DNA of 64,000 nucleotides from Tubulanus polymorphus (lineage: Eukaryota > Nemertea > Palaeonemertea > Tubulaniformes > Tubulanidae), in contig NC_134031.1 in assembly GCF_964204645.1 (NCBI RefSeq), positions 19,527,307 through 19,591,306 on the forward strand, given 5' to 3'. The position numbers and the translations under genes were made by a program. How positions within the stretch are numbered: the stretch's first letter is position 1; each line of letters opens with the position of its first letter. A model generated the notes under the pieces. The model had not been told where the DNA came from. It searched no databases and saw only the letters and a list, made by a program, of their open reading frames with translations. Below, piece after piece: positions 1 through 17,178 of this stretch.

Positions 1-262
1 CACAGTAGACTGGGTGCACAGGTACATGCGCAGCTTTGCCGCGCCAAAACTTGCGGCACCAATCAGATTGCTCATTGTATAATCGCCGAGGTAAAGAACT
101 ATTAATGGGGAAACCCGGACTAAAATGAAATGGGATATCTGATTGGCTAAATGACATCATCTCAGCTGCGCGTGTAGCTGCGCGCTCGGTCTAGTATAGC
201 AGGGTTTCCTACCGTGGCAATCTCGATGCCATCAGGTTCGAATCGCTGTCTGGGGAGGAAGC
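1..262. mobile_element. tRNA-like foldback element, copy A (left arm cut by window)
   Basis: The right arm (about 178-262) contains a tRNA B-box-like GGTTCGAATC preceded by the conserved GATGCCATCA. The middle carries the family signature GCGGCACCAATCAGATTGCT. The full-length equivalent at 13765-14100 shows that the left arm is an inverted copy of the tRNA-like arm. I see no protein-coding capacity. It could be a MITE whose terminal repeats came from a tRNA-SINE, or an inverted SINE dimer. Confidence 0.65.
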
Positions 263-839
263 ACGGATACCGATACACCATGAAAGTAGGCGATGAATAA
301 CACATCTAATCGTTAGAATCCGATGCTGTCAATGAATCAGCCGTGTGGCAAACGCGGAAGTAAATTTCCGCATTTTGAACCCACATTTTTGCCAGATTTC
401 TTGATGCATCTATAGTGGCTGTTTCGCGCCATACTGAAAAATCTTTCGGAAATATTTCTGAAGTTTTGAATTCTTGCGCGAGAAAACGGGCCAATATCAT
501 ATGAACATTTTTTCATTGTTCCACTAGCTGCACAGAAACATTTTTAGTGTGGCCCGAATCAGGTACCACACGCATCAGCGCCCTGTGTATGGAACATTTT
601 AGATCGCTCACAACGACAAACGTTTGAAAAATTTTTTTTCTGTGCATGAGTTCTATTCTGTCATTTCGTACTTTTGATTCTCAGACGGTTTGTTAATTGT
701 ATAGTTCTCTTTCCCCGACAGTCTGACTCTGGATAAGCATCTATTAATGCACACATCGTCGTGGTTCGTCAGTATCCCTCCAGATGGAACTAATGGTTTG
801 AAGTGATTCATATACTGCGTCTACAGAATGCATCGATCT

Positions 840-922
840 TGTGTTCAGTGCAGCATTTTGTGCAGACTACACAGCTGGAGTAGGCAGGTATTTCTACATA
901 GGAAATCATCATTCATCCAACA
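840..922 (+). other. Possible 5' noncoding exon of the light chain gene
   Basis: A strong donor, GTAAGT, lies at 923, and an AG at 1327-1328 just before the ATG at 1357 could serve as its acceptor. The start of transcription is not visible. The intervening sequence holds a tail-like run (AATAAACTTAAACTTAAAC near 1167), typical of a retroposon 3' end. The same arrangement occurs in copy 2 (donor near 14756). This is inference from splice signals only. Confidence 0.3.
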
Positions 923-1356
923 GTAAGTCTTTATTTTTGTACACATTCATTCGCGCTGTTTTTCATAATTATCCGTTAATGTGTCAGAGCTCCTAAGAAG
1001 TCTCGTCATGATAAAGCGTATCCTGAGCATATGATATGCATGTGTATTATGCACATGAATAATCAAAGTCCGTGCCGAGCTTTTTTTAAGAGGGACAGTT
1101 TTATTTCAAGACAAGTTGCACTACCATGCACTTTCCATTGAAAAAGGACAGATCGTATGATTTTTTCAATAAACTTAAACTTAAACAAAAATCTTGACCC
1201 GAATTTTTGAAACTGACTTTTTGAAGGGCACTTTCAGTTTAGGGGGTTCGTTCGATACCCCCGAGCTCCCCCTCGGGCGGTCCTGTAATCATAATATTCG
1301 TAAACAATATGTACTTCTTGAATTCAAGGACTTTTCTATCAAACGAAAATAACAAA

Positions 1357-3127
1357 ATGGCCAGTGTAAAATCTAAGAAGAAACATCGCACTCGCGCTCA
1401 GAGATACACGTCGAATGTATTCGCTATGTTCAATCAAGCTCAGATACAGGAATTTAAGGTAAGGCTTCACGGGAATGAGACGGGGTGAGATCATAGCTTC
1501 CTGGAATCTATTGCCAATGAACCTCTCATTTTGCTACTGGTACTCTAAGAACAAACTGTAACGTTGGTATAGAGAGAATCCTACAATGATAATGTCGAAA
1601 TACAAAGTCCGAAAATGTTTTCTTTGAGCTAGTACTTTATTCGACGTTTCGACCAGGAATTACTGTATTCCATGAGCTAGTATAGTTTATTCGACGTTTT
1701 GACTATATCCTAATAGTCATCTTCAGGAATACTGTATTCCTTGAGCTAGTATAGTTTATTCGACGTTTTGACTATATTCTAATAGTCATCTTCAGAAATA
1801 TTAGAACGTACATGTAGTCGAAACGTTGAATAAATGTTGTTATTTTTGTGGGATTTTATTATCGTCACCACACGTATATAGTGTTTTATCAATGCTTAAC
1901 TAACGTGACGGGCATCGAAGATTCGCCAGCTCAGAAGCAACAAACTCTGCCACCTATCTGCGCTAACGAACTTAATCGGTACCTCTACGATCGGTTTTAC
2001 GATCGGATATTTTCACAAATCATCGTTGCTATCCTTACGATTATACGTAAAAGCTTTCGTACCACCAACGCCATTCTGCGCATGAAAATCCCCCAATCGC
2101 TAAATTAAGATGTTTATATAGCAATGTTACGATTTTCTCTAAACGACGGCGTGTGTAGGAGTCTTTCAACATGATCGACCAGAATCGAGACGGTTTCATC
2201 GACAAGGATGACCTCTTAGAAATGATGACGTCACTTGGCAAGAATCCGACAGATGAGTTTTTGGAGCGGATGATCAACGAAGCACCGGGTCCGCTGAATT
2301 TCACCATGTTTCTGACGTTATTCGGCGAGAAGTTGAACGGCACCGACCCGGAGGATGTCATTCGTAACGCGTTCGCTTGTTTCGATCCGGAAGGAACCGG
2401 TAGGTTGTTATACAGTCGTTTTTTTCATGTACGTGGAACGAGAAGTTTGAAAATGAAGAGTTTGAAAAACTCTGAATGAAGTTTTCGTACCGCTTTCCTC
2501 ATATGGCTCTCTGGGTGTTGCGTTAATTGTTCATTATTTGTACTTACCCTCGCTGTCTCGTATTCACTGGATCTTATGACATGTCACTTTATTTTGTAAA
2601 TAACTAATGCACTACCATCCGGGTGAAGGGTTGGTCTAATACCGGCCACACACGGCACAACGATTGTTTCAACAAAAAAGAAAACACGATTTTCACAAAA
2701 GGTTTTTGCTACAACGTTTTACCCTCAAACAATAAAACGTTCAATGCACTGGCATAACAAGAAAAAAACATCGTAAACGTTTTTTCGCGAGGAAAAAAAA
2801 ACGTTTTTTCCTTGCTGTGTGCGTTGGGCTTTAGGGTTCAGTTATTTTTCAAATCGAGTGACGCCAACGATAGGACCCAGTCTATAAAACCGAACTTAAT
2901 TTCACAAACGTAATCTTCTTTCAGGAACTATTTCGGAAGAATATCTTCGCGAGTTGATGACGACGATGGGAGACCGATGGTCGGACGATCAGGTTGACGA
3001 ACTATTCGGCGCCGCACCGATCACCAGGGGGCGTTTTGCGTACCTCGATTTTACGAGGACCCTTAAACACGGCACTAACGAGATAGACGCAGATGAGAAC
3101 CGGGGACCAGTTACTTTACCGAAATAG
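1357..3127 (+). CDS. MRLC: Myosin regulatory light chain, copy 1 (3 coding exons)
   Basis: Coding exons are 1357-1458, 2159-2399 and 2925-3127 (phases 0 and 1), giving 181 residues. The product is the EF-hand regulatory light chain that binds the myosin II neck and controls motor activity through phosphorylation. The N-terminus is basic, followed by [11 protein letters not shown]. Thr18 and Ser19 fall exactly at the positions phosphorylated by MLCK or ROCK in smooth and non-muscle homologs. The first EF loop (residues 41-52: D, N, D, F, D, D at the ligand positions) is intact, as expected for the divalent-ion site of this family. [29 protein letters not shown] is highly conserved, cited here only for recognition of residues 71-99. 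The C-terminus after LKHG is longer than usual, ending [15 protein letters not shown] motifs follow at 3141 and 3368. All exons are identical to copy 2. Confidence 0.95.
1572..1858. mobile_element. MITE-like element with internal 69-bp repeats (intron 1)
   Basis: The outer ends are GAGAGAATCCTACAATGATAAT and its inverse ending in TTTTTGTGGGATTTTA. The same ends and the inner CGAAACGTTGAATAAA motif recur in the well-preserved copy at 40863-41167. Inside, a 69-bp unit (starting GAGCTAGTATAGTTTATTCG) is repeated about twice from 1674 after one degenerate unit. There is no coding capacity. The element lies within intron 1 of the light chain gene. Confidence 0.7.
2637..2833. mobile_element. MITE-like element, GCACAC-GGCAAAACG family (intron 2)
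   Basis: The ends CGGCCACACACGGCACAACG and its inverse, ending in TGTGTGCGTTGGGCTTTAG, flank a body containing TTTTACCCTCAAACAATAAAACG. The reverse complement of this body occurs at 62990-63126, which shares the outer ends and the GTTTGAGGGTAAAA motif. The element sits in intron 2 of the light chain gene and has no ORF. Confidence 0.6.
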
Positions 3128-4598
3128 AATTGAATTGAAGATTAAAAATCTATTATGCATTACGCTAATCTGTCAGGTTCCCTGCATTCTATCAAATTGT
3201 GTAAACATCGATCCACAGTTTTCGGGTCGAATTTAGGCTGTAAGAATTTTACGCAACATGTTTAGCATTACAACTGAAAACTACTTCGCTGCTGACTGAA
3301 ATATAGAGGAAAATGTATGCTGTATGTTGTGTTCTTTCTTTGATCTACGCGTATAAAAGGATAGTTTATTAAAGTTGATTTTGTTTTCGACTTATTTACG
3401 ACTTATTTGAATTTTTTATTTAACACCGATTCAATCGATCGATGATCACGTGGTAGGTCGTGTAGATCGACTCGGTTCGATGGAGTTATCGGTAATGTTA
3501 CTGCAGCAAGCCGAATTCTGATGATAATTTCTCTGTGCCAATGACTGGTGCCGCATATGAACTCTTAAGACTAACCCGAGTTCAACTAGACGCGTCGTTA
3601 ATTGCTTTATTTCTGCATTGGAAGACTGAAAATAGAGATCAAGGTCCACCCAGTCCTGGATGTGGTTGTCTCAAAGATTTTAGTGAATGTTTTTCATTAT
3701 GTACTAAAAACTATAAACAATGACGGATAAGGTTACACGTTATCGAAAAGAAATAAATCGAATCAATTACGCAATTCTGACGATCACACTTCTTTCTGTA
3801 TAGCGCCAGTCATCGTTCCGGAATTCAAATTAACGGCTGCATTCATGACGAGCCAATGAAAGAAAAGCATTGTTTCGTTCGCTGATTGAATCTGATTCAC
3901 CGATTCGAATTCATTAACCAGATCATAAAGTTATTAGTGAAAATCTCCCGAATCAAAGGCGGAACAATGCTTCAATCGTTATTGCATTTACAACGGCTTG
4001 AATTCCTTTGAGAATATGATACGAGGATTACGTTGGGTTTTACTCGAAAGAAGCTTACATCCGCGTCATCGAAGTAAAGGGCTCCTTCGCGATCAGATTC
4101 TCCTAAAGTTTCGACGCTCGTTTTATCATAGAGATTATGCACATGACGTCACAGCGCGCCATATCGGTATCGTATTCTCCGCCAAGCGCGAGCGGCTAAT
4201 TGAAGTAATGCGGCCATTTGACGGCCAATATTACGCATATGAACAGTATATGTGACGTATCGGGCATAACCTCTAACCGTCAAATATCTTGGAACACTGC
4301 GGTGAGGGAAATTCAACATGTAAGTCTAGATGTAAAGTTTGTTCAGCGAATTCATTTGTCGAACATTTCGAATGGTATCGTGGGTAAGGTTAAAACCTAT
4401 TACATGTAGATTTAAAAGAATAAATCGAAATTTATTGATCAAAAACTTACATCAAATGAGACGACGTTTCAGACTCTAGAGAAAATCATCGTCAAGTTGA
4501 AGAAGTGATTAAAAAAAAACATGGAGTGTATATGAGGGGATTGATTGAGTAACTTGTTATTAGGTAATTGTCGGTTTACATGAAATTGACGTAATATA
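3128..4598. other. Noncoding, 3' flank of light chain gene copy 1
   Basis: Apart from possible ATTAAA polyadenylation signals at 3141 and 3368, I see no supported feature. Short ORFs here (for example 3535-3723 and 3998-4255) match no family I recognise and have no splice or promoter support. The stretch is duplicated at 17179-18649. Confidence 0.5.
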
Positions 4599-4722
4599 CC
4601 GGGGGCCAGTTGCTCAAAAGTTGGCTAGAGTTAACCAGTGGGTAGTTGGCATATGGCAACTTCATCGATTGTTACAATGGTATTTATTTATCCACCAACT
4701 TTTGAGCAACTTGCGCCCTGTA
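4599..4722. mobile_element. Short foldback element, GGCCAGTTGCTCAAAAG family
   Basis: The inverted ends GGGGGCCAGTTGCTCAAAAG and (reversed) CAGGGCGCAAGTTGCTCAAAAG enclose about 80 bp of noncoding sequence. Related copies are at 18650-18773 (through the duplication) and 55111-55256 (independent). Confidence 0.7.
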
Positions 4723-5310
4723 TTGTAGTAGATTTATCGGATTTTATGCATCTATTTTACCAGCAGCGCAGCTATACCGACAGTTCGTGTTGACGTCATG
4801 AACATCAAAGATCAACCCTGCTGATACAACACTTACTATATTCATTAAAAGGCTGCGCTAGTTTTGCTTTTATGTCAGACCCCATCGGCGTAATAAGCTT
4901 ACAGCTGCCCGCACAGTGTCGGCGATTTAAGTGCCGCTTAAATAGCCCCGAATATCGTCATCTGTAAATGGAATATTGCCGCCTGTGTATACGAACAGGC
5001 TGCTAGCAAACGAATCTCGTTAAACATCAAAACATTGCGCTAATAAACGGCTCCAGTTTTTTATGGCGTATTGATTCCCGGCGCAATGGGCTCCTTTTGG
5101 TCACGTGGCGTGGCCACTACTAGTCGAAACGTCATTCATTCGTTTTTACTGGAAGGTCAAGGTCAGAAGCGCGCTGCAAATGTCGCTCATTCTATAACGA
5201 GTATGAGCGATAAATCATAGTTTTCCCGGTTTGGTTGGCGGCGATCGTTTCCAATGGCCTCGAAACATGAATCCGAATTTATCTAAAAGGGGGCGTCGCG
5301 TTGTAACATA
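4723..5310. other. Noncoding, no feature seen
   Basis: No ORF, repeat or signal that I can support. It is duplicated at 18774-19361. Confidence 0.4.
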
Positions 5311-5580
5311 CACCGGATGGCGCATCCACCCCGGATTCGAACCTGATAGCACGAACCCCTGCCACCCTGCGCGGAAACTTGCGGCACCAATCAGATTGCT
5401 CGTTGTATAATCGCTGAAGCAAATTTCACGGAAGAACTATAAATGGGAAAACCCAGGGTGTAATAAAACGGGATTTTTGATTGTATAGCTGCGCACTCGG
5501 TCTAGTGTGGCAGGGTCTCGTACCGTGGCGAATCTCGATGTCATCAGGTTCGAATCCCTGCCGGGGGACGATGCGGATGG
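5311..5580. mobile_element. tRNA-like foldback element, copy B
   Basis: The left arm (5311-5385) contains ATTCGAACCTGAT, the inverse of the right arm's ATCAGGTTCGAAT (5544-5556), with a tRNA T-arm-like stem and loop. The middle shares GCGGCACCAATCAGATTGCT and the AACTAT-AATGGG-AAACCC series with copy A. It lies at the right end of the duplicated block, just before the poly-C breakpoint. Confidence 0.65.
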
Positions 5581-5686
5581 CGTTGATGTGCAACGCCTTC
5601 GTCGTTTCACTTGGAGGATAGCTTTCGATCTAGAATTTGGTCAATCCAACTACTACAACTCCAACCCCCTCCCGACCCCCCCCCCC

Positions 5687-5955
<269 letters not shown>

Positions 5956-6161
5956 TATGTGGATTATGTGTATATTGGTGCGGATGGTTGAAAGAGGTCT
6001 TCCACTATCCGTACAGGAAATAATAGATAACATTGTCTCTTTAGAGTTATAAATTAACAGACTCCCTTTTGACTTGAACTCAATATAAGTACTGGTGGAG
6101 GATTTTCATGTTACATGATTTACTTAAAAATTTATATATATATATATATGCTTCATTCCAG

Positions 6162-7533
6162 AGGAGATGACGCTGAACCAAGTTACTGGACAGCACATCT
6201 AGCCTCTCTGAATATAGAGGTGAAGCATCGAAGTGTCCTCGTTAAAAGATAAGATAATATACTATAACATAAGACAGAGGCTATACGTTCATATCTCGTA
6301 AAATCATAATGAATCGTGAGTTTTTTTTCAGTCCTCGTTCGTGGATAAAGTAAAAGGTGCATTCTCTAGAATTTTCAAGAATAATCGAGAAGATTGGAAA
6401 CAATGGAATATCGAAATCGAGAAAGTAATAATCCACCCAAACTATGACCCTGAGTGTAGGTATTACTGCTACATATACAGTGGTTATTGGTTCAATGTGG
6501 TTTTACTCGCCATTGGCGCCATACCATCAAATGAAAGAAAATAATCATTTCATTTCAGTGATTGTGAACGATATTGCGTTGTTAAAGCTGAAAAAACCGG
6601 TGCCATCAGGACCGGAGTTTGAACGGATACAAAGGGTTCAATTGCCGATAAATGATGATATGAGTTTCCCACGCGATGGACAGGAATGTATCGCTACCGG
6701 ATGGGGTTGTACCAAATACTATGGCAGTAAGGATAATTTCAAAGATCGTGATTTGAATTTGAAATCAATCTTAGAATTCATTCACCGTTTGATAGTTGAT
6801 ATATGCGAATGAACGATAGCTTACATTTGAATAGGTTAATCATAAATCGCAAAATCAAGTTTTCTTCCAAATAACTTTCAGGAGTTGTGTCGTCAGATGT
6901 TCTTAGGGAAGTGGTGCTACCTATCGGCAGCCGTACGCAATGTTCTAGAAACTGGAGACAGGACTACGTACATGAGGCGATGATTTGTGCTGGACTGCAC
7001 CGCGGCTGGGAGGGCACATGTCCGGTGAAGACGCTTTATATTACATAATACACGAACCCAGCCGACGCCCGGTTTCATGATTTCAGATTGAAATATCGAA
7101 TTAGCAGGGGTGGATCTAGGATTGTTCGTACGGGTGGGGTCCAGGGAAGTTAGGGACTGTATGAAATGTTATTGTAAGGACGATGCAAGCTACGCATATG
7201 GCATTGCCCTCATGGTCAACGACCGTGGAGGTGCTCGAGGGGTCCTTCAAATTTAGTGGGGAGGGAGGGGATCCAGGCCCTTTTGGACCCCTAAATCCGC
7301 CCCTGATTAGACACATTACCATCTCGAATCTCAGAGTGTTTCGTAACGCAGTTTAAACCCTCTCTTTTTAGGGCGACAGTGGTGGTCCGTTGATGTGTGA
7401 AAAACCTGATAAATCCTGGGTTCAAGTTGGTATTACGTCATTTGGTCACTACCGCGCCTATAATTACCGTGACGTATTCACCAGAGTGTCAAGTTACGTC
7501 GACTGGATTCAACAGACAATGAAAAAACTTTAA
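6162..7533 (+). CDS. S1 (trypsin-fold) serine protease, 5' exons absent
   Basis: Phase-consistent exons are 6162-6219, 6332-6455, 6559-6726, 6882-7024 and 7372-7533, with AATAAA at 7551. The order of motifs is typical of an S1 protease: a W-x-A-H-L strand, the catalytic Asp in [24 protein letters not shown], then the nucleophile in GDSGGPL and the C-terminal helix YVDWIQQ. The exon with the catalytic His (usually AAHC) and any signal peptide are not found. The first visible exon needs an upstream partner ending in phase 1 (one leading base plus GGA), yet the duplication edge and AT repeat lie just upstream. In chymotrypsin numbering, residue 189 is Gly, 216 Gly and 226 Asp, and the usual Cys220 partner of Cys191 is missing. 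This may be a truncated gene, or one split by rearrangement. Confidence 0.85.
7105..7305. mobile_element. 201-bp MITE in protease intron 4
   Basis: The terminal inverted repeats are CAGGGGTGGATCTAGG and (reversed) CAGGGGCGGATTTAGG. They are flanked on both sides by ATTAG (7100-7104 and 7306-7310), a plausible target-site duplication. The CAGGGG start resembles hAT-type ends, but a 5-bp duplication would be atypical. A related element may lie at 33009-33262. Confidence 0.7.
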
Positions 7534-7986
7534 ATGAATATGACAATGCTAATAAAAGTTTAATTTATCATTTAAAATCAAAACTAGTTCGAGAGATGAG
7601 TCTTGCAAAAAGTTATACTTTCAGTAATTTTTCCAATTGTACAATACGATGTAGATGGAGATGGCGCCGACATCTTGCAAGTGTAACCAATCATTCTTAA
7701 TCGTTGCACTATTGCAATAATTGTTATTGGATTCTTGTTTTGATTCTATTCAAACACATTTTGTTTTACACGTATTAAGCGTTCATGTAACCGTTAATTG
7801 ATTGTTCTATCATGGAGATAATCATAATTCGTTGATGAAAGGAATTCTGTCGATATCAGAATTATACCTCCGTGAATCGGATCGAGCAACAGCTTTCTAT
7901 TTGCTCATTAGTTGTTGTTATTCGACATAAAACAGCGTTTGGCCCTTCGAAAATTATTCTGGAGGAAGTCATCGTCTGATCAAGAT

Positions 7987-13086
<5,100 letters not shown>

Positions 13087-13764
13087 ACTGAACTACAATT
13101 AAAGTCTCAATTTCATACATAATCAAGCCCAATGCGGCACCTAATGGCATACATTGTATTGTACTGAGGAAATCATGAATTGTTCATTTGGATTTAAGTA
13201 CGTCAATAAAGTTTTATGTATGTTATGGATCTTAATAAAAACACGCAATTTGTCTTACATTCGTTTTTTGATGGCATAACCAGATAGTAGACGTTCTTAA
13301 CCAGGTAGACATTCTTGTTTTAAACAACTGAGAAAGCCGTTTTTCTGTTCCGTATTTGGATTTCATGTTGTGAGTGCTAGACATAAGAAGCTGGATTTTC
13401 ACGACGGAAATGCGGAAATTCTAGGGTGGATTGATTTCTCATGTGGATCGCAACAATGTACAAGAATATCGTAGAACTTTAAGGGTTGTCGACGGTATTA
13501 TTTTGCCATCCACAATCCACTTGAACCCTTACAAACTTAGTTAGATCGAATGATATTGAGGCATGAACCTTACAAAATACAAAAATAACATTTCCACGAG
13601 AATACAATCAGACGACACTAATTCATACAGAGTCATCACGAACAACAAAGATAACCAAGTCTTATAAAATGACTTGGTTATTCTAACAGATTGGGACAAA
13701 ACTCGGTAGATAATTCCACCCTGACATTGTGTTGTATTACATTGTGATAAGAAACGACACGGAA
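13087..13764. other. 3' UTR and intergenic sequence
   Basis: AATAAA at 13205 and 13233 are candidate polyadenylation signals for the GON gene. An 11-bp-arm hairpin lies at 13651-13681 (ATAACCAAGTC / GACTTGGTTAT). No coding signal is visible. Confidence 0.5.
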
Positions 13765-14100
13765 ACCATCCTCCCCTGGTAGGTATTCGAACCTGATGGC
13801 ATCGCTACACTCAACCGCGGCACGAACCCCTGCCACAGTAGACTGGGTGCGCAGGTACATGCGCAGCTTTGCCGCGCCAAAACTTGCGGCACCAATCAGA
13901 TTGCTCATTGTATAATCGCCGAGGTAAAGAACTATTAATGGGGAAACCCGGACTAAAATGAAATGGGATATCTGATTGGCTAAATGACATCATCTCAGCT
14001 GCGCGTGTAGCTGCGCGCTCGGTCTAGTATAGCAGGGTTTCCTACCGTGGCAATCTCGATGCCATCAGGTTCGAATCGCTGTCGGGGGAGGAAGCACGGA
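13765..14100. mobile_element. tRNA-like foldback element, copy A'
   Basis: This is the most complete copy. The left arm (13769-13855) is the inverse of the right arm (about 14010-14095) over some 85 bp. Both contain GATGCCATCAGGTTCGAAT-like T-arm sequence, and the centre has GCGGCACCAATCAGATTGCT. Its left arm begins outside the part visible in duplication copy 1, so it shows what lies beyond the window's left edge. Confidence 0.75.
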
Positions 14101-15198
14101 TACCGATACACCATGAAAGTAGGCGATGAATAACACATCTAATCGTTAGAATCCGATGCTGTCAATGAATCAGCCGTGTGGCAAACGCGGAAGTAAATTT
14201 CCGCATTTTGAACCCACATTTTTGCCAGATTTCTTGATGCATCTATAGTGGCTGTTTCGCGCCATACTGAAAAATCTTTCGGAAATATTTCTGAAGTTTT
14301 GAATTCTTGCGCGAGAAAACGGGCCAATATCATATGAACATTTTTTCATTGTTCCACTAGCTGCACAGAAACATTTTTAGTGTGGCCCGAATCAGGTACC
14401 ACACGCATCAGCGCCCTGTGTATGGAACATTTTAGATCGCTCACAACGACAAACGTTTGAAAAATTTTTTTTCTGTGCATGAGTTCTATTCTGTCATTTC
14501 GTACTTTTGATTCTCAGACGGTTTGTTAATTGTATAGTTCTCTTTCCCCGACAGTCTGACTCTGGATAAGCATCTATTAATGCACACATCGTCGTGGTTC
14601 GTCAGTATCCCTCCAGATGGAACTAATGGTTTGAAGTGATTCATATACTGCGTCTACAGAATGCATCGATCTTGTGTTCAGTGCAGCATTTTGTGCAGAC
14701 TACACAGCTGGAGTAGGCAGGTATTTCTACATAGGAAATCATCATTCATCCAACAGTAAGTCTTTATTTTTGTACACATTCATTCGCGCTGTTTTTCATA
14801 ATTATCCGTATAATATCATAATGTGTCAGAGCTCCTAAGAAGTCTCGTCATGATAAAGCGTATCCTGAGCATATGATATGCATGTGTATTATGCACATGA
14901 ATAATCAAAGTCCGTGCCGAGCTTTTTTTAAGAGGGACAGTTTTATTTCAAGACAAGTTGCACTACCATGCACTTTCCATTGAAAAAGGACAGATCGTAT
15001 GATTTTTTCAATAAACTTAAACTTAAACAAAAATCTTGACCCGAATTTTTGAAACTGACTTTTTGAAGGGCACTTTCAGTTTAGGGGGTTCGTTCGATAC
15101 CCCCGAGCTCCCCCTCGGGCGGTCCTGTAATCATAATATTCGTAAACAATATGTACTTCTTGAATTCAAGGACTTTTCTATCAAACGAAAATAACAAA

Positions 15199-17178
15199 AT
15201 GGCCAGTGTAAAATCTAAGAAGAAACATCGCACTCGCGCTCAGAGATACACGTCGAATGTATTCGCTATGTTCAATCAAGCTCAGATACAGGAATTTAAG
15301 GTAAGGCTTCACGGGAATGAGACGGGGTGAGATCATAGCTTCCTGGAATCTATTGCCAATGAACCTCTCATTTTGCTACTGGTACTCTAAGAACAAACTG
15401 TAACGTTGGTATAGAGAGAATCCTACAATGATAATGTCGAAATACAAAGTCCGAAAATGTTTTCTTTGAGCTAGTACTTTATTCGACGTTTCGACCAGGA
15501 ATTACTGTATTCCATGAGCTAGTATAGTTTATTCGACGTTTTGACTATATCCTAATAGTCATCTTCAGGAATACTGTATTCCTTGAGCTAGTATAGTTTA
15601 TTCGACGTTTTGACTATATTCTAATAGTCATCTTCAGGAATACTGTATTCCTTGAGCTAGTATAGTTTATTCGACGTTTTGACTATATTCTAATAGTCAT
15701 CTTCAGGAATACTGTATTCCTTGAGCTAGTATAGTTTATTCGACGTTTTGACTATATTCTAATAGTCATCTTCAGGAATACTGTATTCCTTGAGCTAGTA
15801 TAGTTTATTCGACGTTTTGACTATATTCTAATAGTCATCTTCAGAAATATTAGAACGTACATGTAGTACGAAACGTTGAATAAATGTTGTTATTATTGTG
15901 GGATTTTATTATCGTCACCACACGTATATAGTGTTTTATCAATGCTTAACTAACGTGACGGGCATCGAAGATTCGCCAGCTCAGAAGCAACAAACTCTGC
16001 CACCTATCTGCGCTAACGAACTTAATCGGTACCTCTACGATCGGTTTTACGATCGGATATTTTCACAAATCATCGTTGCTATCCTTACGATTATACGTAA
16101 AAGCTTTCGTACCACCAACGCCATTCTGCGCATGAAAATCCCCCAATCGCTAAATTAAGATGTTTATATAGCAATGTTACGATTTTCTCTAAACGACGGC
16201 GTGTGTAGGAGTCTTTCAACATGATCGACCAGAATCGAGACGGTTTCATCGACAAGGATGACCTCTTAGAAATGATGACGTCACTTGGCAAGAATCCGAC
16301 AGATGAGTTTTTGGAGCGGATGATCAACGAAGCACCGGGTCCGCTGAATTTCACCATGTTTCTGACGTTATTCGGCGAGAAGTTGAACGGCACCGACCCG
16401 GAGGATGTCATTCGTAACGCGTTCGCTTGTTTCGATCCGGAAGGAACCGGTAGGTTGTTATACAGTCGTTTTTTTCATGTACGTGGAACGAGAAGTTTGA
16501 AAATGAAGAGTTTGAAAAACTCTGAATGAAGTTTTCGTACCGCTTTCCTCATATGGCTCTCTGGGTGTTGCGTTAATTGTTCATTATTTGTACTTACCCT
16601 CGCTGTCTCGTATTCACTGGATCTTATGACATGTCACTTTATTTTGTAAATAACTAATGCACTACCATCCGGGTGAAGGGTTGGTCTAATACCGGCCACA
16701 CACGGCACAACGATTGTTTCAACAAAAAAGAAAACACGATTTTCACAAAAGGGTTTTGCTACAACGTTTTACCCTCAAACAATAAAACGTTCAATGCACT
16801 GGCATAACAAGAAAAAAAACATCGTAAACGTTTTTTCGCGAGGAAAAAAAAACGTTTTTTCCTTGCTGTGTGCGTTGGGCTTTAGGGTTCAGTTATTTTT
16901 CAAATCGAGTGACGCCAACGATAGGACCCAGTCTATAAAACCGAACTTAATTTCACAAACGTAATCTTCTTTCAGGAACTATTTCGGAAGAATATCTTCG
17001 CGAGTTGATGACGACGATGGGAGACCGATGGTCGGACGATCAGGTTGACGAACTATTCGGCGCCGCACCGATCACCAGGGGGCGTTTTGCGTACCTCGAT
17101 TTTACGAGGACCCTTAAACACGGCACTAACGAGATAGACGCAGATGAGAACCGGGGACCAGTTACTTTACCGAAATAG
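15199..17178 (+). CDS. MRLC: Myosin regulatory light chain, copy 2 (3 coding exons)
   Basis: Coding exons are 15199-15300, 16209-16449 and 16976-17178, encoding the same 181-residue protein as the copy at 1357 with no coding difference I can find. The gene appears intact: same start context (AACAAAATGG), same donors and acceptors, same Thr18-Ser19 phosphorylation site and first EF loop. The only notable difference is in intron 1, where the foldback element carries five rather than two full 69-bp units. If both copies are real, they would increase dosage of a single protein rather than provide isoforms. Confidence 0.95.
15414..15908. mobile_element. MITE-like element with expanded 69-bp array (intron 1)
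   Basis: Same element as at 1572-1858, but the internal 69-bp unit occurs about five times in tandem (15516 to about 15850). The unit contains ATTCGACGTTTTGACTATAT and its near inverse element ends. The exact three-unit difference shows the array has changed since duplication. Confidence 0.75.
16687..16884. mobile_element. MITE-like element, second copy of 2637 element
   Basis: The duplication counterpart of 2637-2833, in intron 2 of light chain copy 2, with one substitution and one extra A in a homopolymer. Confidence 0.6.

Noticed and set aside
1848-2361. Open frames of 86 and 106 codons overlapping the light chain gene (repeated at 15898-16411)
   Set aside because: One lies in intron 1 and the foldback element; the other is antisense to the conserved EF-hand exon. 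Neither has independent support.
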